From VRUE01 sp035548675 (GTDB taxonomy: Bacteria; Actinomycetota; Thermoleophilia; Solirubrobacterales; 70-9), in assembly GCA_035548675.1 (NCBI GenBank), contig DASZSJ010000069.1:1-55019 (forward strand): a stretch of 55,019 bases of DNA. The letters are read 5' to 3'. A model generated the notes under the pieces. That model made no database searches, was not told where the DNA came from, and saw only the letters and a list, made by a program, of their open reading frames with translations. Both the position numbers and the translations under genes were made by a program. Each line of letters starts with the position of its first letter. Position 1 is the first letter of the stretch. Positions 24,111 to 31,678 of the stretch are shown one piece after another.

Positions 24111-24821
24111 CTAGTCCTCCAGGAGAAAGTCGAAGACGGCGTAGCCGATCAGGAGGAAGATCAGATCGTATAGGGAGAGCACCGCCAGCCAGGTGCCGAA
24201 GCGGTGGTAGCCGGGACCGCCCACGGCGAGCAGCGGCTCGCTGGCCCCGCTGGCGGCGATCATCAGCGGCACCAGCAGGGGCAGCAGGACGAGCGGCCCG
24301 AGCAGGTCGCGGGCGCGCGAGTGAACCGCCATCGAGGAGATCAGCGTGCCGGTGGCGGCGATGCCGAGGTCGGCGAGCAGCAACACGGCGACGAGCGGCC
24401 CCAGCGCCGCGGCGGAGCCGAGGAAGAAGAGGGCGAAGATCGGCACCACGACCAGCTCCAGCGCCGCCAGGTAGGCGAGCAGCGCCGTAGCCTTGGCGGC
24501 GAAGAGGACGCTGCGGTCGATCGGCGCCAGGCGGATCGCGTCGAAGCCGCCCTCCTCGCGCTCGGCGACGAAGAGGCGGTTGACGCCGAGCAGCGCGGCG
24601 AAGAGCAGCGTCGCCCAGAGCACGCCGGCGGCGAGGCTGCCGGAGAGCGCCGTGCGGTCGAGGCCGAAGCGGAAGATGACGAAGGTGGTGACGGCGAAGA
24701 GCGCCATCGCCGGCAGCGACTGCAGGGTGCGCAGCTCCGCCCGCAGGTCCTTGGCGAGGATCGTGGCGAAGGCCTGGCGGGACGGCGTCACGATCCGCTC
24801 CGCCGTTCCTTGGCGATGCAT
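24111..24821 (-). CDS. ccmB: Haem exporter membrane subunit CcmB
   Basis: 236 residues with six likely membrane segments. Family features include FATILAKDLRAELRT at the N-terminus and the cytoplasmic loop VAEREEGGFDAIRLAPID near residue 90, which couples to the ATPase in CcmB. It pairs with CcmA to drive the haem-CcmE release step. Start ATG 24821 is 25 bases after the ccmA stop; GTG 24791, giving TPSRQAFATIL, is a plausible shorter start. Confidence 0.9.
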   Translation of the reverse strand: MHRQGTAERIVTPSRQAFATILAKDLRAELRTLQSLPAMALFAVTTFVIFRFGLDRTALSGSLAAGVLWATLLFAALLGVNRLFVAEREEGGFDAIRLAPIDRSVLFAAKATALLAYLAALELVVVPIFALFFLGSAAALGPLVAVLLLADLGIAATGTLISSMAVHSRARDLLGPLVLLPLLVPLMIAASGASEPLLAVGGPGYHRFGTWLAVLSLYDLIFLLIGYAVFDFLLED

Positions 24822-24846
24822 GGCCTCGAAAAGGCGCAGCGGAGCT

Positions 24847-25515
24847 TCACGCCACCACCGTCCTGCCGCCCGCCTCCAGCCGCAGCACCTGCTGCGCCTC
24901 GGGCTCGAAGCGCTCGGGATCGTGGCTGACGACGACGCGGGTGCGGTCGCCGCCGGGGCCGATCAGCGCCCGCGCCAGCTCGCGTCCCTCGGCGTCGAGG
25001 TTGGAGTCGGGCTCGTCGAGCAGCAGCAGCTCGGGCTCGTGCAGGACACAGCGGGCGATCGCCAGCCGCTGGCGCATCCCGGCCGAGAGCTCGGCGACAT
25101 GCTGCTCGGCCCGCCGCTCCATGCCAACCGCCGCAAGCAGCTCCGCGATCCGCGCCTCCGCCGCTTCGCCCCGCAGTCCGTGCAGCTGGGCGTGGAAGCG
25201 CAGGTTCTCTCGCCCGCTGAGGTCGCGGTAGAGCAGTGGCTCGTGACCGAGGAAGCCGATCCGCCCCCGCAGCTCCCAGGCCTCGCCGGGCAGCGAACAG
25301 CCGAGGGCGCGGACCTCGCCGCCGCTCGGTCGCAGCAGGGTGGCGAGGATGCGCAGCAGCGTCGTCTTGCCGGCCCCGTTCGGGCCGAGCACGAGCAGCG
25401 TCTCGCCCCGGCCGAGCTCGAGCTCGACGCCGTCGAGGACGACGCGTTCGCCGTAGCTGCGGCGCAGCCCGACCAGGCTCAGCGCCGGCTCGCCTGTCGC
25501 CTGAGCGGCCGTCAC
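24847..25515 (-). CDS. ccmA: ABC transporter ATPase CcmA
   Basis: 222 residues from GTG 25515; a TTG or ATG farther upstream would add a leader not seen in the family. Walker A GPNGAGKT is at residues 44-51, the signature LSAGMRQRLAIAR near 135, Walker B LLLLDEP near 160 and the switch His in VVVSHD near 195. It powers the CcmABC haem handling complex. It is the first gene of the eight-gene ccm-hem-cob-birA run and faces the small secreted-protein gene at 25570 across 54 bp. Confidence 0.92.
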   Translation of the reverse strand: MTAAQATGEPALSLVGLRRSYGERVVLDGVELELGRGETLLVLGPNGAGKTTLLRILATLLRPSGGEVRALGCSLPGEAWELRGRIGFLGHEPLLYRDLSGRENLRFHAQLHGLRGEAAEARIAELLAAVGMERRAEQHVAELSAGMRQRLAIARCVLHEPELLLLDEPDSNLDAEGRELARALIGPGGDRTRVVVSHDPERFEPEAQQVLRLEAGGRTVVA

Positions 25516-25569
25516 GGGCGGGATTCTCCCCTCTAGGCTGCCGCGGCACATCTCAACAGGAGGGGACGA

Positions 25570-25971
25570 ATGAGCAGGACCAAGAAGGCAGGGGCGCTCG
25601 CGGCGCTGGCGCTCGCCGCCGTCGCGCTGGTGGCGATCCCGGCGGGCGCCGCCGGGCCGGGCCAGACCGTCAAGGTCAAGTCCGAAGTGACGATCGGCGC
25701 CGTCGGCTACCAGGGCAAGGTCAAGGCCGCCAACCCGAACTGCGTCGGCGAACGGACCGTCGTCCTCAAGCAGAAGGGCAACGGCGTCCTCAGCCGGGTC
25801 AAGTCAAAGGCCAACGGCAACTGGAAGGCAGACCTCGACCGGCTCAACGAAAACATCAAGATCCCGGCCAAGGTCTTCGCCGAAGTGAAGCCCTCGACCC
25901 AAGCGACCGCCGGACCGATCTACAAGTGCGGTGCGGCGACCTCGAAGACGGTCGAAATCGCCGGCGGCTGA
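25570..25971 (+). CDS. Small secreted protein of unknown function
   Basis: 133 residues. A strong ribosome-binding site (AGGAGGGG) lies 5 bases before the ATG, suggesting high expression. A signal peptide (MSRTKKAGALAALALAAVALVAIPAGAA) should be cleaved near residue 28. The mature part is about 105 residues, Lys-rich and beta-like, with two Cys (NPNCVGERTV and YKCGAAT) that could form a disulfide. It resembles short extracellular beta-sandwich modules with VTVGAVGYQGKV-type strands. No specific family or function is recognised. An inverted repeat follows the stop. Confidence 0.8.
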   Translation: MSRTKKAGALAALALAAVALVAIPAGAAGPGQTVKVKSEVTIGAVGYQGKVKAANPNCVGERTVVLKQKGNGVLSRVKSKANGNWKADLDRLNENIKIPAKVFAEVKPSTQATAGPIYKCGAATSKTVEIAGG

Positions 25972-25986
25972 GCGCCGCGAAGTCAC

Positions 25987-26011
25987 CCGGCCGCCCGGCC
26001 TCAACGGCCGG
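25987..26011. terminator. GC-rich hairpin after the small secreted-protein gene
   Basis: CCGGCCG and CGGCCGG pair around an 11-base loop, 16 bases after the stop. There is no T-run, so it is only a possible terminator or message-stabilising hairpin. Confidence 0.4.
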
Positions 26012-26060
26012 CCGACAAACCGGTACTGAGGTTGATCGCTCGCGGTACGCTTTGGATTCC

Positions 26061-26795
26061 GTGAGCGATCAACCGCCCATCCTCAACGAGGTCGATACCT
26101 ACGGGCCCGCCTACATGCGGATCGCCAACCAGCTCGGTCGCTACGAGGGCAACGAGGAGGAGGCGCCGCTGGCGATGGGCCTGCTCGGGGTCGGTCCGGG
26201 CGACCGCGTGGTCGACGCCGGCTGCGGCCTCGGCCGCTTCGTCGCCGCCCTCGCCGCCAACGGGGTCGACGCGGTCGGCGTCGACATCTCCGAGATCGCG
26301 ATCGCCGCGGCCAAGCGCGAGTACCCCGGCCCCGCCTACTACGTCGCCGACCTGATGCGGCCGCTGCCGCCGGAGCTGAGGGGCTTCGACGGCCTGGTCA
26401 GCCTCTCCTCGAGCTTCGGCTTCGGCGAGACCGTGGCCGAGGACGAAGCGATGCTGCGCGCCTACCACGAGATGCTGCGCCCCGGCGGCCGGATGGCGAT
26501 GGAGCTCTCCGACCTCGAGCGCTCGCGCCACCGGCTCAAAACCGACGAGGGCGTGGTCGAGCGCGAGACCAACGGCGTGCGGGAAACGCTCGACGTCGAT
26601 TTCTCGACCGGGATGCTGCACGTCCACTACGTCTTCGGCGACGACGAGGTCGACTCGCGCATCCGCATGTACGAGGCCGACGAGCTCGAACGGATGGCGA
26701 TCGAGGCGGGCTTCGGTGAGGTCGAGCGCTACGGCAACTTCGCCGGCGGTCCGAAGCGGCCCGAGGACCGCCTCGTCCTCGTCGCGACCGCATGA
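26061..26795 (+). CDS. Class I SAM-dependent methyltransferase
   Basis: 244 residues from GTG 26061. The Rossmann SAM site is VVDAGCGLGRFVAAL (near residue 48), then the acidic residue in AVGVDISEIAI and a motif near YYVADLMRPLP. Substrate cannot be told from sequence. The next gene, 22 bp downstream, is an ATP-grasp ligase of the amino-acid ligase type, so the pair may make a small methylated peptide-like or amino-acid product. No transporter or further biosynthetic gene flanks them. Confidence 0.88.
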   Translation: MSDQPPILNEVDTYGPAYMRIANQLGRYEGNEEEAPLAMGLLGVGPGDRVVDAGCGLGRFVAALAANGVDAVGVDISEIAIAAAKREYPGPAYYVADLMRPLPPELRGFDGLVSLSSSFGFGETVAEDEAMLRAYHEMLRPGGRMAMELSDLERSRHRLKTDEGVVERETNGVRETLDVDFSTGMLHVHYVFGDDEVDSRIRMYEADELERMAIEAGFGEVERYGNFAGGPKRPEDRLVLVATA

Positions 26796-26817
26796 GCCCC
26801 GCACGGGAGCAATCACG

Positions 26818-28080
26818 GTGACCGTCCGCGGCGCGGCGGTCGTCGTCGACGCCTACTCGACCGGGGCGAGGCTGGCCCCGCGCTTCGCCGCCGCCGGGCT
26901 GCCGGTCGTGCACGTGCAGAGCAGCCCGACTCTGCCCGACTTCTACCTGCGCGGTTTCCGCGCCGGCGACTTCGTCGAGAACGTCGTCCACGAGGACGAC
27001 CTGGAGGCGACGACGGCGCGCGTCGCCGCCCACGAGCCGGCCTTCGTCGTCGTCGGCGCCGAGCCCGGGGTGCCGCTGGCCGACGCGCTCGGCGAGCGGC
27101 TCGGCCTGCCCTCCAACGGCAGCGCCCAGAGCGCCGCGCGGCGCGACAAGAGCGCGATGTCCGAGGCGCTGCGGGCGGCGGGCCTGCGCACGGCGGAGGC
27201 GCTGAAGACGGCGAGCGCGGCCGAAGCGGTCGAGTGGGCGGCGGCGCGCGGGGGCGCCCCCGTCGTGGTCAAACCGCTCGACAGCGCCGGCACCGACGGG
27301 GTCAGCATCGCCCGCGACGCCGTCGCGATCGAGGCCGCTTTCGCCGCCAACCTCGGCCGCCCCAACGCCCTGCACGGCGCCAACGAGGAGCTGCTGGTGC
27401 AGGAGCTGCTCGAGGGCACCCAGCTCTTCGTCAACTCGGTCAGCTGGGAGGGCGTCCACCACGTCTCCGAGGTCTGGCGCGACAACAAGCTGCGCCGCGG
27501 CGCCAACTTCATCTACGACTACGAGGAGCTGCTGCCGCGCCACGGTGAGCAGCAGGACCAGGTCGTGCCCTACGTCGAAGCGGTGCTCGACGCGCTCGGC
27601 ATCCGCTTCGGCCCGGCCCACACCGAGGTGATGCTGACCGCGACCGGCCCGGTGCTGGTCGAGTCGGGGGCGCGGATGCACGGCTCGGTCCCCGACGAGA
27701 TCGTCGACCGCTGCACGCCAAGCCACCAGACGCTGACCGCCGAGGCCTACCTCGACCCGCACTCGGTCGCACGCCGCGCCCAGCGTCCCTACGAGCTCGC
27801 CGCCGGCGCCTACTGCGTGATGCTGATCTCCCAGCACGAGGGGCGGATCGTCGACGACGCCGGCATGCGCGAGATCGAGGCGCTGCCCTCCTTCGCCGGC
27901 ACGATCTCGATGCTCGGCCCCGGCGACGAGTTGAAAAGAACCGTCGACCTCTTCTCCTGCCCGGGAATCATCTACCTGGTCGACCCCGACCGCGCCCGGC
28001 TGAAACGCGACTACGACCGCATCCGCGAGCTCGACGCCTCAGGCGCCATCTTCCACCTAGAGCAACTAATCGCCTCCTGA
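26818..28080 (+). CDS. ATP-grasp ligase (L-amino-acid ligase type)
   Basis: 420 residues from GTG 26818; an upstream in-frame ATG falls inside the methyltransferase gene. Residues about 1-95 are a Rossmann-like N-domain. The ATP-grasp core shows VVVKPLDSAGTDGVSIA (ATP-binding Lys), the adenine loop ELLVQELLEGTQLFVNSVS, and the metal-binding GPAHTEVMLTATGPVLVESGAR, close to carnosine synthase and BacD-like amino-acid ligases. Such enzymes join an amino acid to another amine through an acyl-phosphate. The usual GG after the Arg is GS here (RMHGSVPD). It is probably co-transcribed with the methyltransferase. The product is unknown. Confidence 0.87.
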   Translation: MTVRGAAVVVDAYSTGARLAPRFAAAGLPVVHVQSSPTLPDFYLRGFRAGDFVENVVHEDDLEATTARVAAHEPAFVVVGAEPGVPLADALGERLGLPSNGSAQSAARRDKSAMSEALRAAGLRTAEALKTASAAEAVEWAAARGGAPVVVKPLDSAGTDGVSIARDAVAIEAAFAANLGRPNALHGANEELLVQELLEGTQLFVNSVSWEGVHHVSEVWRDNKLRRGANFIYDYEELLPRHGEQQDQVVPYVEAVLDALGIRFGPAHTEVMLTATGPVLVESGARMHGSVPDEIVDRCTPSHQTLTAEAYLDPHSVARRAQRPYELAAGAYCVMLISQHEGRIVDDAGMREIEALPSFAGTISMLGPGDELKRTVDLFSCPGIIYLVDPDRARLKRDYDRIRELDASGAIFHLEQLIAS

Positions 28081-28092
28081 GCCCCAACGCCG

Positions 28093-28178
28093 CCCCGACC
28101 CGACCCAACCAGGCGGCCGACGGGCCGAAAGCGTGTCGATATGTCACGTTTGAGGCCCGTCGGCCCCTCGGGTCGGGG
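28093..28178. terminator. Nested palindrome (family 4, copy H1) between convergent genes
   Basis: The inner element 28117-28163 has arms CCGACGGGCC and GGCCCGTCGG around a loop with CGTGTCGATATGTCACG. The outer arms CCCCGACCCGA (28093-28103) and TCGGGTCGGGG (28168-28178) pair as well. It fills the gap between the ATP-grasp gene and the convergent aldehyde dehydrogenase gene and could end both transcripts. A 46/47 identical inverted copy of the inner part is at 49361-49407. Confidence 0.75.
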
Positions 28179-28195
28179 GCCGACGGCCGCCGGGG

Positions 28196-29791
28196 TTAGG
28201 TGCGCTTGCGCAGGGTGCGGCGGCCGATCGCCAGCAGGGGGAGGGCGCCGTCCCTGAGCGCTTTCGTCCGCACCGCCCCCTTGCCGTAGAGGATCTTGGC
28301 CGAGGCGCGCACCGCTTCGCCCAGGGTCTGGTCGTAGGGGTGCCACCAGAAGTCGCGGGTCATACCCGGCTCCCAGGCGTTCATCTTGATGTTGACGCAC
28401 TCGTAGAAGCCGAACTTGGAGTGCGAACGGCCGATGCCGGAGTCCTTGACGCCGCCCCAGGAACACTGGCAGGCGCCGTGGCTGAAGGAGTGGTCGTTGA
28501 TCCAGACCATGCCGGACTCGATCCGCCGCGCGATCCGCTCCCCCTTCTGGCGGTCCTTGGTCCAGACCGAGGCGCCGAGGCCGAACTCGGAGTCGTTGGC
28601 GAGGTCGATCGCCTCCTGCTCGGATTTGACGACGACGATCGGCAGCACCGGGCCGAAGATCTCCTCGCGCATGATCCGCATCTCGTGCGTGACCCCGGTG
28701 AGCACGGTCGGGGCGACGAACTTGCCGGAGAGGCCGGGCACCTCGGTCGGGCCGCCGCAGAGCTTGGTCGCGCCGGAGGCGACCGCGTCGGAGATCAGGT
28801 CGACGACGATCTCGTACTGGCCGTCGGAGGTCATCGGGCCGATCTCGGTCTGCCACTGCAGCGGGTCGCCGAGGCGCAGCTTGGCCGCCTCGGCGGCGAC
28901 GCCCTCGACGAAGCGGTCGGCGACCTCCTCCAGCACGTAGACGCGCTCGATCCCCGAGCAGGTCTGGCCGGCGTTGGCGAAGCCGCCCCAGACGGCGCCG
29001 GCGATCGCGTTGGGCAGGTCGGCATCGGCGCAGACGATCATCGGGTCCTTGCCGCCCAGCTCCAGCACCGAGCCCTTGAGGCCCTCCGAGCAGACCGCGC
29101 CGACCTTGCGGCCGACCTCGACCGAGCCGGTGAAGAAGACCTTGCCGACGCTGGAGCGGGCGAGCGCGTCGCCGACCGCACCGCCGCCGTGGACGACGCG
29201 GACGAGGCCCTCGGGCAGGCCGCCCTTCTCGAAGACGCGGCGGATCGCCTCGCCCAGCAGCGGCGTCAGGCTGGCCGGCTTGAGGACGACGCCGTTGCCC
29301 GCCATCAGCGCGATCGCCACCTCGCCGAAGGGGATCGACCAGGGGTAGTTCCAGGGCGCTATCACGCCGACGACGCCGATCGGCTCATAGGAGAAGTGGC
29401 CTTTCTTGGAGAGCAGGAAGCCCTGCGTCATCCGCACCTTCTCGTCGGCGAGGATCTTCGGGCCGGCCTTGGCGCACCAGTGCAGCGCGTCGACCGTCGG
29501 CAGCAGCTCCATCGTGTAGGCCTCGGCGCGGGGCTTGCCCTGCTCCTGGACGAGCAGCTCGGCGATCTCGTCGATGTCGTCGAGCAGGGCGTCGGCGGCG
29601 CGCTTCAGGTAGCGGCCGCGGTCGGCGAGGGAGAGCTCGGCCCAGGCGGGCTGGATGCGGGCAACGTCGTCGACCACGCCCTGGACCTGGTCCGGGGTGA
29701 TCGTGGCGACCGAGCCGACGAGCTCGCCGGTCGCCGGGTTGAAGGACTCGAGGGTGGACTGGGCCGGGGGTGCTCCTGCTGTGGTAGCCAT
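28196..29791 (-). CDS. NAD(P)-dependent aldehyde dehydrogenase
   Basis: 531 residues from ATG 29791, the start of the conserved protein; the frame runs open upstream through the tRNA-like region but is not coding there. Family motifs: APWNYPWSIPFGEVAIALMAGNGVVLKPA, general base Glu in LELGGKDPM, catalytic Cys in GQTCSGIERV, and EEIFGPVLPIVVV. The substrate is not evident; the sequence resembles fatty or aromatic aldehyde dehydrogenases. About 55 residues after the usual end are basic (KALRDGALPLLAIGRRTLRKRT) and may contact membrane. A perfect hairpin with T-runs lies just upstream (29815-29842) and belongs to the tRNA-like RNA. Confidence 0.92.
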   Translation of the reverse strand: MATTAGAPPAQSTLESFNPATGELVGSVATITPDQVQGVVDDVARIQPAWAELSLADRGRYLKRAADALLDDIDEIAELLVQEQGKPRAEAYTMELLPTVDALHWCAKAGPKILADEKVRMTQGFLLSKKGHFSYEPIGVVGVIAPWNYPWSIPFGEVAIALMAGNGVVLKPASLTPLLGEAIRRVFEKGGLPEGLVRVVHGGGAVGDALARSSVGKVFFTGSVEVGRKVGAVCSEGLKGSVLELGGKDPMIVCADADLPNAIAGAVWGGFANAGQTCSGIERVYVLEEVADRFVEGVAAEAAKLRLGDPLQWQTEIGPMTSDGQYEIVVDLISDAVASGATKLCGGPTEVPGLSGKFVAPTVLTGVTHEMRIMREEIFGPVLPIVVVKSEQEAIDLANDSEFGLGASVWTKDRQKGERIARRIESGMVWINDHSFSHGACQCSWGGVKDSGIGRSHSKFGFYECVNIKMNAWEPGMTRDFWWHPYDQTLGEAVRASAKILYGKGAVRTKALRDGALPLLAIGRRTLRKRT

Positions 29792-29814
29792 GGCCGTCGA
29801 TTGTAGGCCCAAAG

Positions 29815-29842
29815 CAAAAGCCCGCCAGGAGGCGGGCTTTTG
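29815..29842 (-). terminator. Rho-independent terminator
   Basis: CAAAAGCCCGCC and GGCGGGCTTTTG pair perfectly over 12 bases with a 4-base loop and a T-rich end on the minus strand (then CTTTGGG). It lies 65 bases downstream of the tRNA-like element at 29907-29976 and upstream of the aldehyde dehydrogenase start. It therefore most likely ends a short minus-strand RNA. Confidence 0.75.
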
Positions 29843-29906
29843 CAAACTCCTGGGAAGACCGAAATCGTGAACAGCCCCACGGATCGCAAACCTCACTATA
29901 GCGAGC

Positions 29907-29976
29907 GCCCCCGGAGGGAATCGAACCCTCTCTCCCCTGGTGCGATCCGTGAGGGCCGGCGTCCACCGGCGGGGGC
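29907..29976 (-). ncRNA. tRNA-like element with intact T arm but abnormal anticodon arm
   Basis: On the minus strand, GCCCCCG and CGGGGGC form a 7-bp acceptor-like stem. A perfect T arm GAGGG-TTCGATT-CCCTC is present and a D-arm-like CCGG-TGGACG-CCGG follows the 5' strand. The middle arm has CCCT/AGGG with a 13-base loop, so it is not a standard tRNA. Part of that loop, TGCGATCCGTG (29941-29951 on the plus strand), is the exact complement of 29878-29888. A good terminator follows downstream. It may be a decayed tRNA, an attachment-site remnant or a tRNA-like regulatory RNA. Confidence 0.5.
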
Positions 29977-30086
29977 GACCGCCGCTCGCGCGGCAGCCCG
30001 AACCTAGGGAGACTCTTCGTACGCGTGTGCAAAGAAAGTCAAATCTGAGCGCAGGAGAGCGCGCGGCTCAGTCACACTCACCTGGG

Positions 30087-31445
30087 ATGGCCGACAGCCT
30101 CTTCGACAGCACCGAGCTCGCCCATGAGGGGGAGCAGCAGCTCGACGCGCCGCTGGCGGTGCGGATGCGGCCGCGCTCGCTCGACGAGCTCGTCGGGCAG
30201 GAGCACATCCTGGGCGAGGGGTCCGCCCTGCGGACGGCGATCGAATCCGGGAAGCCCCACAGCGCGATCCTCTACGGGCCGCCGGGGGCGGGGAAGACGA
30301 CGCTGGCGCGGATCGCGGCGAGCGGGGCGGAAGGGGCGTTCGAGGAGGAGTCGGCGGTCAACGCGGGGCGGGTCGAGATCCGGGCGGTGATCGAGCGGGC
30401 GCGGGAGCGGCGAAGGGGCAGCGGCCGCCCCACCGTGCTCTTCCTCGACGAGATCCATCGCTTCAACAAGGCGCAGCAGGACGCGCTGCTGCCGGCGGTC
30501 GAGGAAGGGCTGCTGACCCTGATCGGGGCGACGACCGAGAACCCCTACTTCGAGGTCAACTCGGCCCTGCTCTCGCGCAGCCAGATCTACGAGCTGCGGC
30601 CGCTGGGCCCCGAACAGGTGGAAGCGCTGCTGCGCCGGGCGCTCGCCGACCCCGAGCGCGGCCTGGCCGACCCGCCGCCGATCGAGGACGCCGCGCTGGC
30701 GATGCTGGCACAGCGCAGCGGCGGCGACGCTCGGGTCGCCCTCTCCGCCCTGGAGCGGGCGGTCGAACGCGCATCCGATGTTGACCACGCTGGAGGTGGG
30801 TCAAAGTCGGATGCGATCGACGTCGCCACAATCGAGGATGCCCTGCAGCGCAAGGCGCTCGAATACGACCGCCAGGGGGACCGGCACTACGACTACGTCT
30901 CAGCCTGGATCAAGGCGACGCGCGGCTCCGACGTCGACGCCTCGCTCTATTACCTGGCGGTGATGCTGGAGGGCGGCGAGGACCCGCGCTTCATCGCTCG
31001 CCGCATGGTCATCCTCGCCTCCGAGGACGTCGGCAACGCCGATCCGCTGGCGCTGCTCGTCGCCGACGCCGCGGCGCGCGCGGTCGACCGCGTCGGCCTG
31101 CCCGAGTGCGCGCTCAACCTCGCCCAGGCCGCCGTCTACCTCGCCCTCGCCCCCAAGTCCAACGCCTCCTACAAGGCGCTCGCCGCCGCCCGCGCCGAGG
31201 TCCGCGAGCACGGTGCGAAGCCGCCGCCCGACTACCTGCGCGACGCCCACTACCCGGGCGCGAAGGAGCTCGGCCGCGGCGAGGGCTACCGCTACGCGCA
31301 CGACGAGCCGGACGGCGTCAGCGACCAGCCGCTGCTGCCGGAGGAGCTCCGCGACCGCCGCTTCTACGCCCCCACGGAGCGCGGCTTCGAGGCCGAGCTG
31401 GGGCGCCGCTGGCAGGAGCTGCAGAAAAAGATTCGCCGCGGTTGA
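30087..31445 (+). CDS. rarA: RarA/MgsA-type AAA+ ATPase
   Basis: 452 residues from ATG 30087, before the family start LAVRMRPRSLDELVGQEHIL. Walker A GPPGAGKT is at residues 64-71 and Walker B VLFLDEIHRF near 117, followed by the sensor GATTENPYFEVN. The C-terminus has the family signatures RKALEYDRQGDRHYDYVSAWIKATRGSD and DARYPG-like DAHYPGAKELG. It acts on stalled replication forks. Residues about 227-243 (ASDVDHAGGGSKSDAI) are encoded by a palindrome at 30770-30815, lying in the variable stretch before VDVATIEDAL. It is transcribed away from the tRNA-like element. Confidence 0.93.
   Translation: MADSLFDSTELAHEGEQQLDAPLAVRMRPRSLDELVGQEHILGEGSALRTAIESGKPHSAILYGPPGAGKTTLARIAASGAEGAFEEESAVNAGRVEIRAVIERARERRRGSGRPTVLFLDEIHRFNKAQQDALLPAVEEGLLTLIGATTENPYFEVNSALLSRSQIYELRPLGPEQVEALLRRALADPERGLADPPPIEDAALAMLAQRSGGDARVALSALERAVERASDVDHAGGGSKSDAIDVATIEDALQRKALEYDRQGDRHYDYVSAWIKATRGSDVDASLYYLAVMLEGGEDPRFIARRMVILASEDVGNADPLALLVADAAARAVDRVGLPECALNLAQAAVYLALAPKSNASYKALAAARAEVREHGAKPPPDYLRDAHYPGAKELGRGEGYRYAHDEPDGVSDQPLLPEELRDRRFYAPTERGFEAELGRRWQELQKKIRRG
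30770..30815. repeat. In-frame palindrome inside rarA
   Basis: CGCATCCGATGTTGACC and GGGTCAAAGTCGGATGCG can pair over 17 positions with two mismatches and a 12-base loop. The element adds about 15 residues to RarA without breaking the frame. I found no second copy in the window. Confidence 0.75.
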
Positions 31446-31520
31446 GACAACCGCAACTTCTTCACGATCCTGTGTTTTAGAGAGCGGCTTTCCAAGCTAG
31501 AGCCAGGGAGAGCCGACACA

Positions 31521-31555
31521 CCGGCCGGGGGCCTGGACTGGGGGCCTCCGGCCGG
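31521..31555. terminator. Hairpin between convergent rarA and GMC oxidoreductase genes
   Basis: CCGGCCGGGGGCC and GGCCTCCGGCCGG pair over 13 positions with one wobble. It is 75 bases after the rarA stop, in a gene-free stretch of 233 bases. It may end transcripts from either side. Confidence 0.5.
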
Positions 31556-31633
31556 GACTAAAAGGGACACACAGGGGGGAACGGTGACTGCGCCTTGCTC
31601 GATGGGCGCCGTCACCGCGTGAGGGGCCTGCGC

Positions 31634-31662
31634 CGGGCGGCGGCTTTAGCGGCCGCCGCCCG
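31634..31662. terminator. GC-rich hairpin downstream of the GMC oxidoreductase gene
   Basis: CGGGCGGCGGC and GCCGCCGCCCG pair perfectly around TTTAGCG, 17 bases beyond the stop of the minus-strand oxidoreductase gene. No T-run follows. Confidence 0.5.
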
Positions 31663-31678
31663 CTCCCCCGTCCCTGCC

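Noticed and set aside
28011..28856. Minus frame running from the aldehyde dehydrogenase through the palindrome
   Set aside because: It is out of frame with the dehydrogenase and is an Arg/Asp/Gly-rich shadow.
29792..29896. N-terminal extension of the aldehyde dehydrogenase
   Set aside because: It would be translated through a strong terminator and the tRNA-like region, and the family N-terminus begins at ATG 29791.
29907..30260. tmRNA (ssrA) ending at the GGTTCGATTCC T arm
   Set aside because: A tmRNA of about 350 bases would overlap the conserved start of rarA, and no tag-reading frame or matching 5' end is seen.
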